Assembly (NCBI RefSeq): GCF_900055185.1
Contig: NZ_FIZX01000001.1
Location: 1,674,001-1,738,000, forward strand
DNA: 64,000 nt
Reading direction: 5' to 3'
Source: Grimontia celer
GTDB lineage: Bacteria > Pseudomonadota > Gammaproteobacteria > Enterobacterales > Vibrionaceae
The translations under genes were made by a program, and so were the position numbers. The notes under the pieces are model-generated. The model did no database searches. It saw only the letters and a program-made list of their open reading frames with translations, and was not told where the DNA came from. Positions 44,536-54,738 of the stretch are shown here, piece by piece. The stretch's first letter is position 1, and each line of letters begins with the position of its first letter.

Positions 44536-45504
44536 TTAGCGATATTCGCCAGCCAGTTTTTCTACCAACTCAACGTTCTCTTTAGTCACGAAACCTGGAC
44601 CAGAGTTGATGTTGTTAGATGGAGAGATACCGTAACGGTTGTACAGAGTCAGCACCATAACAGGCACATAACCTTGCAGGAATGGTTGCTGGTCGATACC
44701 CCATTGGATGTGACCGTCTTTGATGCCCTGAGCAATTTCGCCGCTCAAGTCAAAGGTACCGAAGTAGATTTTGCCCAGCTGGCGGCTCTTGTCTAACGCA
44801 CGAATGGTTGGGTGAGCAGATGTTGGACCCAGTGTCAGCACGGCTCCTGTATCTGGATTTGCACGCAGGTAAGCAGACACTTTCTTCTCGATGCCTGTTG
44901 GATCCTGGCCCACATCGATCATCTGGCTGCCAAGCTCAACACCCAGTGCATCAGCAAAACCCTGACAACGCTCTACAGAAGCTGGGTTGGTGATGTAGTG
45001 GTTAACACAAACAAAGCTTTTCACGCCGTCTTTTTTAGCACGTTTACCAGCACCATAACCTGCGTCATATTCAGGTTGTCCAACGTGAAGGATTGCCCCC
45101 ACGTCTTCACTTTGCTGGTGAGTACCCGAGTTGATGGTGACAACAGGAATACCTTTCTTCTTCGCTTTTTCCAGTGGACCTTTCAGCACTTCATAGTCAG
45201 CGATGGTGGTGATAATACCGTCAGGATTGGACGCAACGGCCTGCTCGATGATTCGAGCCATATCAGCCAAGTCGCCGGTAGTAGGATTACGGTATTCCAC
45301 TTCTACATTGAGCTGTTCGCCCGCTGTACCAATCGCATTCTTGATAGTGTTCCACCAAGAATCTGAGTCCGGTGCGTGGCTGATCAGGACAAAGCGCTCA
45401 CCATCGGCGAGTGCAGTACCTGGCAGCATTGCGGCCAAACTGGCTGCCATTGCTAACACAAGGACGGACGCTCTCTTTGCTACAGATTTAAGTAGGGTAT
45501 TCAT
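44536..45504 (-). CDS. Sugar/cyclitol ABC transporter substrate-binding protein
   Basis: 322 residues from the ATG at 45504 (GGAGA upstream), with a Sec signal peptide ending GTALA/DGERF. The type I periplasmic-binding fold of the ribose-binding-protein group is visible (FVLISHAPDSDSWWNTI, GIITTIADYEVLKGPLEKAKKKG, PVVTINSG, AVLTLGPTSAHP, GTFDLSGEI). Close to inositol- and rhizopine-type binding proteins by context. Last gene of the iolE2-permease-ATPase-receptor operon. Confidence 0.88.
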   Translation of the reverse strand: MNTLLKSVAKRASVLVLAMAASLAAMLPGTALADGERFVLISHAPDSDSWWNTIKNAIGTAGEQLNVEVEYRNPTTGDLADMARIIEQAVASNPDGIITTIADYEVLKGPLEKAKKKGIPVVTINSGTHQQSEDVGAILHVGQPEYDAGYGAGKRAKKDGVKSFVCVNHYITNPASVERCQGFADALGVELGSQMIDVGQDPTGIEKKVSAYLRANPDTGAVLTLGPTSAHPTIRALDKSRQLGKIYFGTFDLSGEIAQGIKDGHIQWGIDQQPFLQGYVPVMVLTLYNRYGISPSNNINSGPGFVTKENVELVEKLAGEYR

Positions 45505-45555
45505 CCGGTGTCTCCAAGTTATATTATTTATTGTATCCATGGGGCGAGCTGAACA

Positions 45556-45590
45556 GCTGCCCACCCGGTTACAGCTAAGGGTTGGGCAGC
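45556..45590 (-). other. Intercistronic hairpin between ATPase and receptor genes
   Basis: GCTGCCCA (45556-45563) and TGGGCAGC (45583-45590) form an 8-bp stem without a T tract, likely an mRNA stabiliser that favours receptor expression. Confidence 0.5.
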
Positions 45591-45618
45591 GAACTGCCCT
45601 GTCACGTTTACTAAAAGC

Positions 45619-46431
45619 CTAATTCGCAGTGGCAGCATCTGCCCGCTGGAATTCAGCCAATTCTGCTTCGAGTGATTCCAGCTCTTGTCCACCAGCCATC
45701 ATCTCGAGTATTTCTTCACGGGTAACATCTTTCTTCAACCAAGTACCCAGGCTCTTACCTCGGTTCAGCAGCGTGAAACGGTCAGCGATGGGATAAGCAT
45801 GGTGAACGTTGTGCGTAATAAGGATCACGGCAAGGCCTTTGCCGCGCGCCCTTGCCACCACTTTGAGCACGTTGGCAGACTGCTTTACACCCAGTGCTGC
45901 GGTTGGCTCATCGAGGATCAGCACTTTCGCACCAAAGTGAATTGCACGCGCAATTGCCAAACACTGACGTTCACCGCCCGACATGGTGCCAATCGGGTGT
46001 TCAGGGTCACGCACGTCGATCCCCATATCCTTCATACCTGCCTTGGCAATTTCGTTGGCATTTTTTGTATCGAAAACTTCAAAGGGACCGATTTTCTTGG
46101 TGAGCTCGCGCCCCATGAAGAAGTTACGGGTAACACTCATTAAAGGAACCAGCGCAAGGTCTTGATAAACGGTTGCAATACCCGCATCAAGCGCATCACG
46201 TGGTGATTCGAAGGTGGTAGGCTTACCGTTCATCAGGAATTCACCTTCTGACGGTTTGTGCACCCCTGCCAGCGTTTTAATCAGGGTAGATTTACCTGCA
46301 CCGTTGTCACCTAACAGACAGTGCACCTCACCCATCTTCACCTGCATATCGATATCTTTCAGAGCAATCACCGAACCGAAGTAACGACTTACTTTTTTCA
46401 GTTCGAGGATAAAATTGTCGTTCTCTGCCAT
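45619..46431 (-). CDS. Sugar/cyclitol ABC transporter ATPase (single domain)
   Basis: 270 residues with one nucleotide-binding domain: Walker [10 protein letters not shown] near residue 38, Q loop in TVYQDLAL, signature MSGGERQ near 150 and Walker [12 protein letters not shown] near 172. Most ribose-type importers use a fused double ATPase of about 500 residues; this short form is like FrcA of the fructose importer. GGAGAAAG precedes the ATG. Confidence 0.92.
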   Translation of the reverse strand: MAENDNFILELKKVSRYFGSVIALKDIDMQVKMGEVHCLLGDNGAGKSTLIKTLAGVHKPSEGEFLMNGKPTTFESPRDALDAGIATVYQDLALVPLMSVTRNFFMGRELTKKIGPFEVFDTKNANEIAKAGMKDMGIDVRDPEHPIGTMSGGERQCLAIARAIHFGAKVLILDEPTAALGVKQSANVLKVVARARGKGLAVILITHNVHHAYPIADRFTLLNRGKSLGTWLKKDVTREEILEMMAGGQELESLEAELAEFQRADAATAN

Positions 46432-46466
46432 TGTCTTTCTCCTGAATTCCGTTTCCTGATCCGCGT

Positions 46467-47600
46467 TTAGCGGGCGCTCGTGACTTTCTTGCGGATGAAG
46501 TTGTTAAACAGCACCGCGATAAGAAGCATCACGCCGAGGAATACGCGGAACCAGTCAGAATCCACGCCTGTAAAGAAGATACCCATCTGCACCACACCGA
46601 AAATCAATGCGCCGAAGAAAGCCCCAATGACCGAACCATAACCGCCAGTCAACAATGCACCACCGATAACTGCCGCGATAATGGCTTCGAATTCTTTCAA
46701 CAGACCACGGTCAGCCGCTGCAGAACCAAATTCCAATACCTGACAAGCGGCGAATACCGTTGCGCAGAATGCGGTAAACATGAACAGCAGGATTTTCACG
46801 CGGTCAGTCGGTACGCCCACATTTTTCGCCGCGTTGGCATCACCACCAGAAGCAAAAATCCAGTTACCGAAACGGGTGCGCAGCAGCACGAAAGAACACA
46901 CAGCTGTCAGCAAGAACCACCACACCACGACCATTGGAATGCCGGTTACCACTGGTGTACCGTCGGAGTAGGTTTCAATCCACCCCGCGCTACCAAGCCA
47001 GTTAAATAGTCCTGTTCCTATCTCGCCGCCAAACATGGCAGCCAGCCAGTCACCCTCAGCCAGATTACCTACGCCAGAAATGATGGTTTTGTTGGTCAAC
47101 GCAATAGACAGTGCGATTGTCAGACCACGCAGAATGAAGAGGAAAGCGAGGGAAACAATGAAAGAGGGTAGCCCGGTGCGAACCACGATGTAGCCATTGA
47201 TAAAGCCCACCGCCATCGCCCCGACAAAGGCAAAAAGAATTGCCGCCCAGACCGGCCAACCCCAATATACGGCAGGGATAGCAATCATCATCCCGGCAAA
47301 GCCAATCATTGAGCCGATGGAAAGGTCGAATTCGCCAGCGATCATCAGCAAACATGCACCAACCGCGATAATACCGAGCTGCGCTGACACCACCGTCCAG
47401 TTGACGACACCATCAGCGTTGAACATGCCTGAATCCCAGGCGACGAGTGCGAAGAACGCGAATACCAGAATGGCACCGGATACAGAACCCAGTTCCGGGC
47501 GGGATAACATACGATTGAGCGTTGATACTTTACGAACCCGCTCATCTCCCGGTGCGAGCGGCTTTGAATCTGTCCCTGATTCGGCTTCTTTTACCGACAT
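46467..47600 (-). CDS. Sugar/cyclitol ABC transporter permease
   Basis: 377 residues from the ATG at 47600, which has GGAGG upstream. Branched-chain/ribose-type permease (BPD_transp_2) with about ten helices, including [17 protein letters not shown] near residue 90 and the coupling segment [12 protein letters not shown] near 265, then [28 protein letters not shown] split across two helices. A loop near residues 195-215 (insertion around [14 protein letters not shown]) makes it longer than RbsC. Confidence 0.9.
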   Translation of the reverse strand: MSVKEAESGTDSKPLAPGDERVRKVSTLNRMLSRPELGSVSGAILVFAFFALVAWDSGMFNADGVVNWTVVSAQLGIIAVGACLLMIAGEFDLSIGSMIGFAGMMIAIPAVYWGWPVWAAILFAFVGAMAVGFINGYIVVRTGLPSFIVSLAFLFILRGLTIALSIALTNKTIISGVGNLAEGDWLAAMFGGEIGTGLFNWLGSAGWIETYSDGTPVVTGIPMVVVWWFLLTAVCSFVLLRTRFGNWIFASGGDANAAKNVGVPTDRVKILLFMFTAFCATVFAACQVLEFGSAAADRGLLKEFEAIIAAVIGGALLTGGYGSVIGAFFGALIFGVVQMGIFFTGVDSDWFRVFLGVMLLIAVLFNNFIRKKVTSAR

Positions 47601-47674
47601 ACTTGCCTCCAAATTCCTTGCTGTATTCGGGCTTTCACCCGACTCCTTGCTGCCGGATGGCAGCTTTCTTGCGT

Positions 47675-48574
47675 TTAAGCAACTTTCGCGATCACCGCTT
47701 TCTCTATGAAAGCCCTGCTCTTCTCAGCATCGGTTTTTGCATCGCTTTTCGCTGCCGGGTCAGTGTCCTGCTCAACCGTGACCCAACCGTTAAAATCTAT
47801 CTCTATAAGTGTTTGTCTTACCTCGTCGAAATCGACACAACCCTGCCCTAATGGACAAAAAATGTTGTTCCCTATTGCAGTATAGAAATCCGTGCCAGCC
47901 TTGACGGATACCGTATGAACGTCGGCGTTAATATCTTTGAAATGCAGGTATTTAACGCGATCTTTGTAGGTACGGAGCACCTCACTCGGATCCATGCCTG
48001 CGTAAATGCAGTGGCCGGTATCTACACACAGCGACATCAGCTCTGGCGGCAAATCGCGCATGGCTTTATCCAGCTCGTCGCGGTACTCAATGTAAGTGCC
48101 TGCATGGGCATGAAGCGTTGGCGTAATGCCATATTCCGCGCACACAGTGCCGACACCGCGCAGCGTTTCCATCATTTCCGCCCATTGCTCGTCATTCAGA
48201 CGTGTTGCCGTTTCTACCTGGCCCGCTTGATCGGTGCGTGGTGATGAAACGTGGTCAATCACCACCAGAAAATCAGCGCCCTGTTCCTTCAGGATTTGGC
48301 AAGTAACTCGGGTTTTCTCCAAAATCTCATCGCGTTCTTCTGGCTTGTGCAAATGCACGAACAAAGTTCCCGCAATCAAACCCAATGAACGTACTGACAA
48401 TGCCTCGTTGAGCGCAGCTTTATCGGTCGGCAGATAACCTAATGGCCCCAGCTCGGTTGCCCCGTATCCAGCACCAGCAATCTCATCCAATACGGTTTGC
48501 CATGTTGGGTTTGCTGGGTTGTCAGCAAACTCAATTCCCCATGAGCATGGTGCGTTGGCTATTTTCAGTTCCAA
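47675..48574 (-). CDS. IolE/MocC-like sugar phosphate isomerase/epimerase family protein
   Basis: About 299 residues of the AP-endonuclease-2/xylose-isomerase TIM barrel: IANAPCSWGIEF at the start, LVVIDHVSSP, TPTLHAHAGTYIE near 150, LCVDTGHCIYAGMDP near 185, YLHFKDIN near 212 and VTVEQDTDP near 270. It is only distantly like the iolE at 12012 and nearer to the group holding the rhizopine protein MocC. A dehydratase or isomerase acting on a keto-cyclitol is likely. The start is probably the TTG at 48574, with AAGGAG upstream; a TTG at 48595 is the only longer alternative. First gene of the importer operon. Confidence 0.78.
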   Translation of the reverse strand: MELKIANAPCSWGIEFADNPANPTWQTVLDEIAGAGYGATELGPLGYLPTDKAALNEALSVRSLGLIAGTLFVHLHKPEERDEILEKTRVTCQILKEQGADFLVVIDHVSSPRTDQAGQVETATRLNDEQWAEMMETLRGVGTVCAEYGITPTLHAHAGTYIEYRDELDKAMRDLPPELMSLCVDTGHCIYAGMDPSEVLRTYKDRVKYLHFKDINADVHTVSVKAGTDFYTAIGNNIFCPLGQGCVDFDEVRQTLIEIDFNGWVTVEQDTDPAAKSDAKTDAEKSRAFIEKAVIAKVA

Positions 48575-48881
48575 GGCAATGTCTCCTTGATTCAATGTTC
48601 CATCCCTGTTTAACGCTTTGCGGCTACACCCGTTTCAAACGCCAAACGATTTAATCTTTCGATAATTAAACTTTTCGTTAACACTTTTTAAACATCTATG
48701 GTAACGATTTCACTTTGTCAAACCAAACAGCGTCTCAAAAGTGGGCTTTTTGCGGGTAGATGGCGATCTAGAATGAAAAATGAGCGCTAAATCTGATTTT
48801 TTAGCTTTCACCATTTGAAAACATTTTCATTACATGGCTACTATTTCATCAAACAAGGAAAATTATTTGGAGATAGCAAGG
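48575..48881. other. Divergent promoter region between the iolE2 and iolD operons
   Basis: About 300 bp, AT-rich, with no gene. Contains the promoters for both operons of the second cyclitol locus and one LacI-type operator near the iolD side. Confidence 0.6.
48816..48832. promoter_or_regulatory. LacI-type operator upstream of iolD
   Basis: TGAAAACATTTTCATTA is the exact reverse complement of 44390-44406. It lies 50-66 bp upstream of the chosen iolD start and could control both divergent operons. Confidence 0.72.
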
Positions 48882-50735
48882 ATGGGAACCGTAAGGCTAA
48901 CTACTGCTCAGGCGTTGGTGCGCTACCTCGCCGCACAGCAAATCGAGATTGATGGGAATGTGGAGTCATTGTTTGGCTGCGCCTTTGCGATATTTGGCCA
49001 TGGTAACGTGACCTGTCTGGGCCAACAGCTGTATGAGAATCAGTCTGTTTTCCCTACCTGGCGTGGACAGAATGAGCAATCTATGGCGTTGGCAGCAGTG
49101 GCCTATGCCCGTGCTCACAAACGCCGCCGCATCGGTATTGCTACCTCATCGGTAGGCCCTGGCGCCGCAAACATGGTGACAGCGGCAGGCGTCGCACACA
49201 CCAACCGTTTGCCTTTGCTTTTGCTCTGTGGCGATACATTTCAGTCTCGCTTACCTGACCCGGTGCTTCAGCAAACGGAACACTTTGCTAATCCTTCACT
49301 GACGGTGAATGACGCCTTCAAATCTGTCACACGCTTCTGGGATCGCATCAATGCGCCGTCACAACTGACTGTTGCATTGCCACAAGCGATCGCGACTATG
49401 CTGGACCCTGCCGATTGTGGACCCGCGATGATCGCCCTTCCGCAAGATGTGCAAGGTCAGGCATGGGATTTCCCTGAAAGCTTCTTCGAACCCAAAGTTC
49501 ACCGTATCCGCCGTCCACAGCCGGAAGAAGTGGATTTGGACGCAGCAGTTGAAGCGCTGAAAACTGCCAAGAAGCCGCTGATCATTGCTGGCGGCGGTGT
49601 GTTCTATTCCGGCGCGCGTGATGCCTTGGTTAGCTTTGCCGAGAAGCACCAAATCCCGGTAGTGGAAACCATCGCAGGCCGTACCTTGTTGCCAGACGAT
49701 CACCCACTGAATTGCGGCCCGATTGGCGCAACAGGCTCAGACAGTGCCAACCACATGTGTAACGACGCGGATTTAGTGCTCGCTATTGGCACCCGTTTGC
49801 AAGACTTCACCACAGGTTCTTGGACACTGTTCCGCGATCCCGGTATGAAACTTATCAGCATCAACGCTGGCCGTTTTGATGCTAACAAGCACATGGCGCA
49901 ATCCATCATCGCTGACGCAAAAGACACCATTGAGCCGCTTGACGCAAAGCTCGGCAATTGGACAACCGACGCAGCTTGGGTTGAAAAAGGGAGAGCGGAA
50001 AAAGCCGCATGGACGGAAATCGTCAACGGCCGCACGGCATTTGTCGAGACAACCTTGCCTTCATACGCGCAGGTCGTTGGTAAGGTGAACGGCCTCATCA
50101 ATGAGGGCGACCGCGTTATTACTGCCGCCGGCGGCTTACCTGCCGAAATCAACATGAACTGGCAGGCGACCTATCCGTATTCGCTGGATGTGGAATTCGG
50201 TTTCTCCTGCATGGGCTACGAAGTCGCTGCCGGCTGGGGAAACAAGATTGCCAGACCAGACCATGAATCTATTGTGATGGTCGGTGATGGTTCATACCTG
50301 ATGATGAATTCCGACATCTACAGCTCTGTGCTGACCGGACACAAGATGATTGTGGTGGTGTGTGATAACGGCGGTTTCGCAGTGATCCGTAAGCTGCAAA
50401 CCAATACAGGTAACACCGCCTTCAACAACCAGTTGGAAGACTGTACCACAGAACGTGATTACGACCTGCCGCGCGTAGATTTTGTAAGTCATGCAAAAGG
50501 CTTGGGCGCACATGCAGAGAAAGTCACCAGCTTGGGCGACTTTGATGCCGCTTTCGAACGTGCCAAAGCGGCAGATCGCACCTATGTATTGGTCGTCGAC
50601 ATCGACGATACCAAATGGTCGTCTTGTGATGCCTGGTGGGAAGTCGGTCTGTCAGAAGTCTCTGACGATCCAAATATCATCGAAGCCCGGGATAACTGGG
50701 AGCAAGGACGCGTTCATCAGCGTCGTGGCGTGTAA
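48882..50735 (+). CDS. iolD: 3D-(3,5/4)-trihydroxycyclohexane-1,2-dione acylhydrolase
   Basis: Thiamine-diphosphate enzyme that opens the cyclohexanedione ring to 5-deoxy-D-glucuronate; the only iolD in the window. About 617 residues. The family usually begins at the segment here reading MGTVRLTTAQALVRYL, so the ATG at 48882 (GGAGA upstream) is preferred over the ATG at 48834. Features: FGHGNVTCLGQQL and the catalytic glutamate region near residues 40-60, and the diphosphate-binding VGDGSYLMMNSDIYSSV near 470-490 with CDNGG. It heads a six-gene operon. Confidence 0.93.
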   Translation: MGTVRLTTAQALVRYLAAQQIEIDGNVESLFGCAFAIFGHGNVTCLGQQLYENQSVFPTWRGQNEQSMALAAVAYARAHKRRRIGIATSSVGPGAANMVTAAGVAHTNRLPLLLLCGDTFQSRLPDPVLQQTEHFANPSLTVNDAFKSVTRFWDRINAPSQLTVALPQAIATMLDPADCGPAMIALPQDVQGQAWDFPESFFEPKVHRIRRPQPEEVDLDAAVEALKTAKKPLIIAGGGVFYSGARDALVSFAEKHQIPVVETIAGRTLLPDDHPLNCGPIGATGSDSANHMCNDADLVLAIGTRLQDFTTGSWTLFRDPGMKLISINAGRFDANKHMAQSIIADAKDTIEPLDAKLGNWTTDAAWVEKGRAEKAAWTEIVNGRTAFVETTLPSYAQVVGKVNGLINEGDRVITAAGGLPAEINMNWQATYPYSLDVEFGFSCMGYEVAAGWGNKIARPDHESIVMVGDGSYLMMNSDIYSSVLTGHKMIVVVCDNGGFAVIRKLQTNTGNTAFNNQLEDCTTERDYDLPRVDFVSHAKGLGAHAEKVTSLGDFDAAFERAKAADRTYVLVVDIDDTKWSSCDAWWEVGLSEVSDDPNIIEARDNWEQGRVHQRRGV

Positions 50736-50755
50736 TAACAACAAGGAGAACACGC

Positions 50756-51931
50756 ATGTTTAACGAAGAATTCCAGCTTGATGCACCGATCCGTTGGGGA
50801 ATGGTTGGCGGTGGCCGCGGAAGTGAGATTGGTTACTCGCACCGCGCTGCTGCCCAGCGTGACCGTCTGTTTACCTTTGTTGCAGCGGCACTGGATTTGG
50901 ATGCGGAACGTGGACGAGACTTCGGGACCAAGCTGGGTCTTGCTCCCGAGCGCTGCTATCCCGACTACAAAACCCTGTTTGCAGAAGAAGCCAAGCGTGA
51001 AGATGGGATTCAGGCTGTGTCTATCGCCACGCCGAACTCTACCCACTATGAAATTGCCAAAGCGGCACTGGAAGCAGGTTTGCATGTCATTTGTGAAAAG
51101 CCCGCCACCATTCATGTTGAAGATGCACTTGAACTGAAAGCTTTGGCAGAAAAGCAAAACAAGATGCTGGCAGTGATGTATGGCTACACCGGATTTCAGA
51201 TGGTCCATCAGGCGCGCGAAATGGTGCGTCGCGGTGACATCGGCGCCGTGCGTGTTATTCAGATGTCTTTCGCCCACGGTTTCCACAACACCGAGATTGA
51301 GAAAAACAGCCCAGGCGCAAAATGGCGCATGAACCCGGAGGTATCCGGACCAAGTTTCATTATTGGCGATTGCGGTACGCATCCGTTTTACATGGCCGGC
51401 ATGATCACGGGGCTAAAAGTGAAGTCCCTGATGTGTTCACGCCAGAGCTTTATCGAATCCCGCACGCCATTGGAAGACAACGCCCATGTGGTGTTCCAAT
51501 TTGAAGGTGGAGCGGTTGGCACACTTTGGGCGAGCGCCATCAACAGCGGCTCGATGCACCAGCAGAAAGTCCGCATTGTCGGCGAGAAAGCTAGCCTCGA
51601 ATGGTGGGATGAATATCCAAACCAGCTTCGCTATGAAGTTCAGGGGGAACCTGTTCGTATTCTTGAACGTGGTATGGGCTACCTACACAACGATGACCCT
51701 GGCGTTTCCGCCAATCGTCAAGGCGGTGGTCATGCTGAAGGTTTCTTCGAGTCCTGGGCAAATCTTTATCACCGCTACGCACTTGCGATTGATGCCTACA
51801 ACCGCAATGACAAAGCCTTCCTTGAAAGCCATTGGTACCCAGATATCGACGGCGGTATCGATGGTGTGAAGATGGTGAATGCCTGTGTGAAATCGGCCGA
51901 TAACGGTGCCGTTTGGGTGGACTATGACTGA
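50756..51931 (+). CDS. Gfo/Idh/MocA family oxidoreductase 1 of the second cyclitol locus
   Basis: 391 residues. Rossmann motif WGMVGGGRGSEIGYSHR near residue 15, catalytic EKP in HVICEKPATI near 122 and GDCGTHPFYMAG near 210 (Asp and His pair). Longer than classical IolG and related to the gene at 54739 (shared GY-G-MV-QAREMV segment). Likely oxidises a cyclitol other than, or in addition to, myo-inositol, such as scyllo-inositol. AAGGAG precedes the ATG, 20 bp after iolD. Confidence 0.85.
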   Translation: MFNEEFQLDAPIRWGMVGGGRGSEIGYSHRAAAQRDRLFTFVAAALDLDAERGRDFGTKLGLAPERCYPDYKTLFAEEAKREDGIQAVSIATPNSTHYEIAKAALEAGLHVICEKPATIHVEDALELKALAEKQNKMLAVMYGYTGFQMVHQAREMVRRGDIGAVRVIQMSFAHGFHNTEIEKNSPGAKWRMNPEVSGPSFIIGDCGTHPFYMAGMITGLKVKSLMCSRQSFIESRTPLEDNAHVVFQFEGGAVGTLWASAINSGSMHQQKVRIVGEKASLEWWDEYPNQLRYEVQGEPVRILERGMGYLHNDDPGVSANRQGGGHAEGFFESWANLYHRYALAIDAYNRNDKAFLESHWYPDIDGGIDGVKMVNACVKSADNGAVWVDYD

Positions 51932-52955
51932 TTCCATTCACCTTTCAGATTGGCAGGCCAACAGGGACCGTCCGATAGACGTGGTTTGTCTGGGCCGCGC
52001 TGGGGTCGACTTCTACGGCAATACGGACGGTGCCGACTTCAACGCTGAATCCAGCTTCAAAAAATGCGTCGGCGGATCGCCTGCGAATGTAGCGATTGGT
52101 CTTGCGGAACTTGGCGCCAAAGCAGGTTTTATTTCCTGTCTGACGGATGATGCTCAGGGGCGTTATGTCCGTCATTACATGGAAAACAAAGGCGTAAACC
52201 TTGACGGTGTCACCACGCTGACCGGCGAATACCGCACCAGCCTTGCGGTGGCAGAACTGCGCCCGGAACCAGAGGTGGTGATTTACCGTAATAACGCGGC
52301 TGACCTTGCGCTCTGTGTTGAACACATAGACAGCAGCTACCTCAGCAACGCCCGATGTCTGTTTGTTTCAGGTACCGCCCTCTCTTCAAGTCCTTCTCGT
52401 GAGGCCACGTTCTGCGCGATGCAAATGGCACAACTGTCAGGCACCTTAGTCGTACTGGACTTGGATTACCGCCCTTACTCGTGGGCCTTTCCTGAGGATC
52501 CTCCTCACTTCTACCGTCTTGCCGCTTCTTTCTGCGACGTGGTGATTGGTAATCGCGAAGAGTTCGAGGTAATGGGCATTCCGCATGACGTTGAAGGCAG
52601 CCATGTCAGTGCAGCATCAGAGCTGTTAAGTGGCAGTGCAGAGCTGGTCATCGTAAAAGGCGGCGCTGAAGGGTGTGATGTCTTTGGGTTAGATAGCGAT
52701 AACAATCTCGCCAGCCTGTCTCAACCTATATTCAAAGTGGAAGCGCGCAAACCTTACGGTGCTGGTGACGCTTTTGCTGCCGGCCTGCTTTTTGGTCTGC
52801 TAAATCAATATTGTTTACAAGACGCCGTGGCCATGGGGGCAGCCAATGCTGCCATTAATGTCACAGGCGACACCTGCGCAGATGCGATGTCTTCTCTCGC
52901 GCCGCTTCAGGCGTTCATGCGCAGCCGGGACTATCACTTCGCTGATGATAAGTGA
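51924..52955 (+). CDS. iolC: 5-dehydro-2-deoxygluconokinase (kinase only)
   Basis: 343 residues from the ATG at 51924, whose ATGACTGA overlaps the previous stop, implying coupled translation. PfkB family: VVCLGRAGVDFYG near residue 15, GGSPANVAIGLAELG near 50 and the catalytic GAGDAFAAGLLFG near 275. It lacks the DUF2090 domain fused to the iolC at 12913; here the aldolase step is supplied by the separate iolJ gene two genes downstream. Confidence 0.9.
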   Translation: MTDSIHLSDWQANRDRPIDVVCLGRAGVDFYGNTDGADFNAESSFKKCVGGSPANVAIGLAELGAKAGFISCLTDDAQGRYVRHYMENKGVNLDGVTTLTGEYRTSLAVAELRPEPEVVIYRNNAADLALCVEHIDSSYLSNARCLFVSGTALSSSPSREATFCAMQMAQLSGTLVVLDLDYRPYSWAFPEDPPHFYRLAASFCDVVIGNREEFEVMGIPHDVEGSHVSAASELLSGSAELVIVKGGAEGCDVFGLDSDNNLASLSQPIFKVEARKPYGAGDAFAAGLLFGLLNQYCLQDAVAMGAANAAINVTGDTCADAMSSLAPLQAFMRSRDYHFADDK

Positions 52956-52987
52956 CAGTGCCACTAATTGGGTAAAAGGAGTTAACC

Positions 52988-53848
52988 ATGGGAAAACACA
53001 TAGCGCCATTTGATAACCGTAACGAGCCAGTTATCGGTATCAATGACGACACCACACCCCTCTGCTATTTCAACCCGGTCAAACTGGCTTCGGGCGAGCA
53101 GTACAGCTACCAACTTAACGAATACGAATCAGCTGTGGTCTTGGCTGGAGGCACCTGCGATATCACCGTGGACGGTGAAATATTCAGCAACATAGGCAAA
53201 CGTGCGTCAGTTTGGGATGGTGATCCCGCCGCTGTCTATGTGCCTGCAGGTAGCCAAGCCACCATTACCTGTGTTTCAGAGAATGCCGATGTATTGATTG
53301 CCGGAGGACGTTATGAGCCGGAAGAAAACAGCGAGAAACTCACCCCATTCGCCATCCAGCCCGAAGACACAGACAAAGTGCAATACGGCAGCGATGACAC
53401 CAAAACACACAGAAAAATCAAACATATCCTCGGACAGAAAAACGCAGACCAGCGCGGAAGATTGCTCGTCAGCGAACTGTTTACTGTCGGCGCAGGAGGT
53501 TGGTCAGGATTTCCTCCCCACAAACATGATGAAGAACGGCCGCCGCAAGAAACGCGTTACGAAGAGGTGTACCAGTTCAGATTCAATCCGGGTCACGGGT
53601 TTGGGGCACAATTCCTATATGAGCACGAAGACGACTACGGACCTGTCTACCACGTCAGAACCGGAAGCGTCATCGCCATAGACAAAGGCTATCACCCTTC
53701 CGTCGCCGCACCGGGCTATGAGATGTACTACTTCACCATCATTGTCGGTGAAAAGAGTAAGTCTCTCGTGCAGTACTTCGATCCTCACCATGAGTATCAG
53801 GTACACACGATTCCCGGCATCAAAGACATGGTCGCCAAGTTCAAGTAA
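52988..53848 (+). CDS. iolB: 5-deoxy-glucuronate isomerase, second copy
   Basis: 286 residues of the IolB double-cupin family with GGWSGFPPHKHDEERPPQET near residue 165-185, EEVYQFRFNPGHGFGAQFLY, and VIAIDKGYHPSVAAPGYEMYY near 230-250. The metal ligands His, His, Glu and His are in those segments. Clearly diverged from the iolB at 25449. AAAAGGAG precedes the ATG. Same step as the first copy, placed between kinase and aldolase genes. Confidence 0.9.
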   Translation: MGKHIAPFDNRNEPVIGINDDTTPLCYFNPVKLASGEQYSYQLNEYESAVVLAGGTCDITVDGEIFSNIGKRASVWDGDPAAVYVPAGSQATITCVSENADVLIAGGRYEPEENSEKLTPFAIQPEDTDKVQYGSDDTKTHRKIKHILGQKNADQRGRLLVSELFTVGAGGWSGFPPHKHDEERPPQETRYEEVYQFRFNPGHGFGAQFLYEHEDDYGPVYHVRTGSVIAIDKGYHPSVAAPGYEMYYFTIIVGEKSKSLVQYFDPHHEYQVHTIPGIKDMVAKFK

Positions 53849-53896
53849 CGCTTAGGGTTTATTCCCCCTAGTAATCTAGTTATAACGGAGACAAGG

Positions 53897-54736
53897 ATGC
53901 TAGTTACCCTGAACGACCTTATGCCGGAAGCCGCGTCGTCCCAAGGCGCGGTGCCTTGTTGTAACGTATTTGGTATTGAAGAAGCACAGGCGATTATCGC
54001 GGCCGCTGAGGAACTGAACCTGCCTGTGATCCTCGCCGTGAACAAAGACATGGTGGATCTCGCCGGTGTGGAATCTATGGCAGGCATGCTGCTCCCCATG
54101 GCACGGGCCAGCTCTGTACCTGTGGTGGTTCACCTCGATCATTGCTATGAAGAAGCCATCGTGTACCGCGCCATTCATGCCGGATTCAGTTCGGTGATGT
54201 TTGATGGTTCACAATTACCTCTCGAAGAAAATATCCGCCGAACAAGAGCGGTTGCTGACGCAGCCCATGCTGTTGGTGTTTCGGTCGAAGGTGAACTTGG
54301 CTCTGTGCCTTATCAGGAAGGCCGTGACCATATCAAATCTGAATTTACCGATCCGGAAGAAGCACGTATTTACGCCGAACAAAGCGGTATCGATGTGCTT
54401 GCGATTTCGGTCGGCAATGTCCATCGCATGACAGAAGCGGGAAGCCCGATTAATTTTCCCTTGCTTGATGAGATCGAATCGGCCACCAGCTTGCCTTTGG
54501 TGATTCACGGCACCACAGGTATCACTGAAGCTGATCTTCGCAAACTCAAAACGCGCCGAATCGGTAAATTCAATGTGGGGACGACACTTAGAATGGCTTT
54601 TGGCAATGCGATTCGTGAAGCCATGGCTGAAGAACCGAATAAATTTGATAAACAGTATTTCGCGGGCAAAGCCATACCTGCGTTGAAGCAAGAAGCCATG
54701 CGAGTGCTCACGCTCCTGGCAGCAGATAAGGAGTGA
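53897..54736 (+). CDS. iolJ: Class II aldolase, 6-phospho-5-dehydro-2-deoxy-D-gluconate aldolase
   Basis: Cleaves 6-phospho-5-dehydro-2-deoxy-D-gluconate to dihydroxyacetone phosphate and malonate semialdehyde. 279 residues, fructose-bisphosphate-aldolase class II family: the zinc/base motif VVHLDHCYEE near residue 78, VEGELGSVPYQEG near 132, VGNVHRM near 175 and VIHGTTGI near 205. Assignment as IolJ rather than another ketose-phosphate aldolase rests on the operon. GGAG lies upstream of the ATG. Stop codon is 2 bp before the next start. Confidence 0.85.
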   Translation: MLVTLNDLMPEAASSQGAVPCCNVFGIEEAQAIIAAAEELNLPVILAVNKDMVDLAGVESMAGMLLPMARASSVPVVVHLDHCYEEAIVYRAIHAGFSSVMFDGSQLPLEENIRRTRAVADAAHAVGVSVEGELGSVPYQEGRDHIKSEFTDPEEARIYAEQSGIDVLAISVGNVHRMTEAGSPINFPLLDEIESATSLPLVIHGTTGITEADLRKLKTRRIGKFNVGTTLRMAFGNAIREAMAEEPNKFDKQYFAGKAIPALKQEAMRVLTLLAADKE

Positions 54737-54738
54737 CG

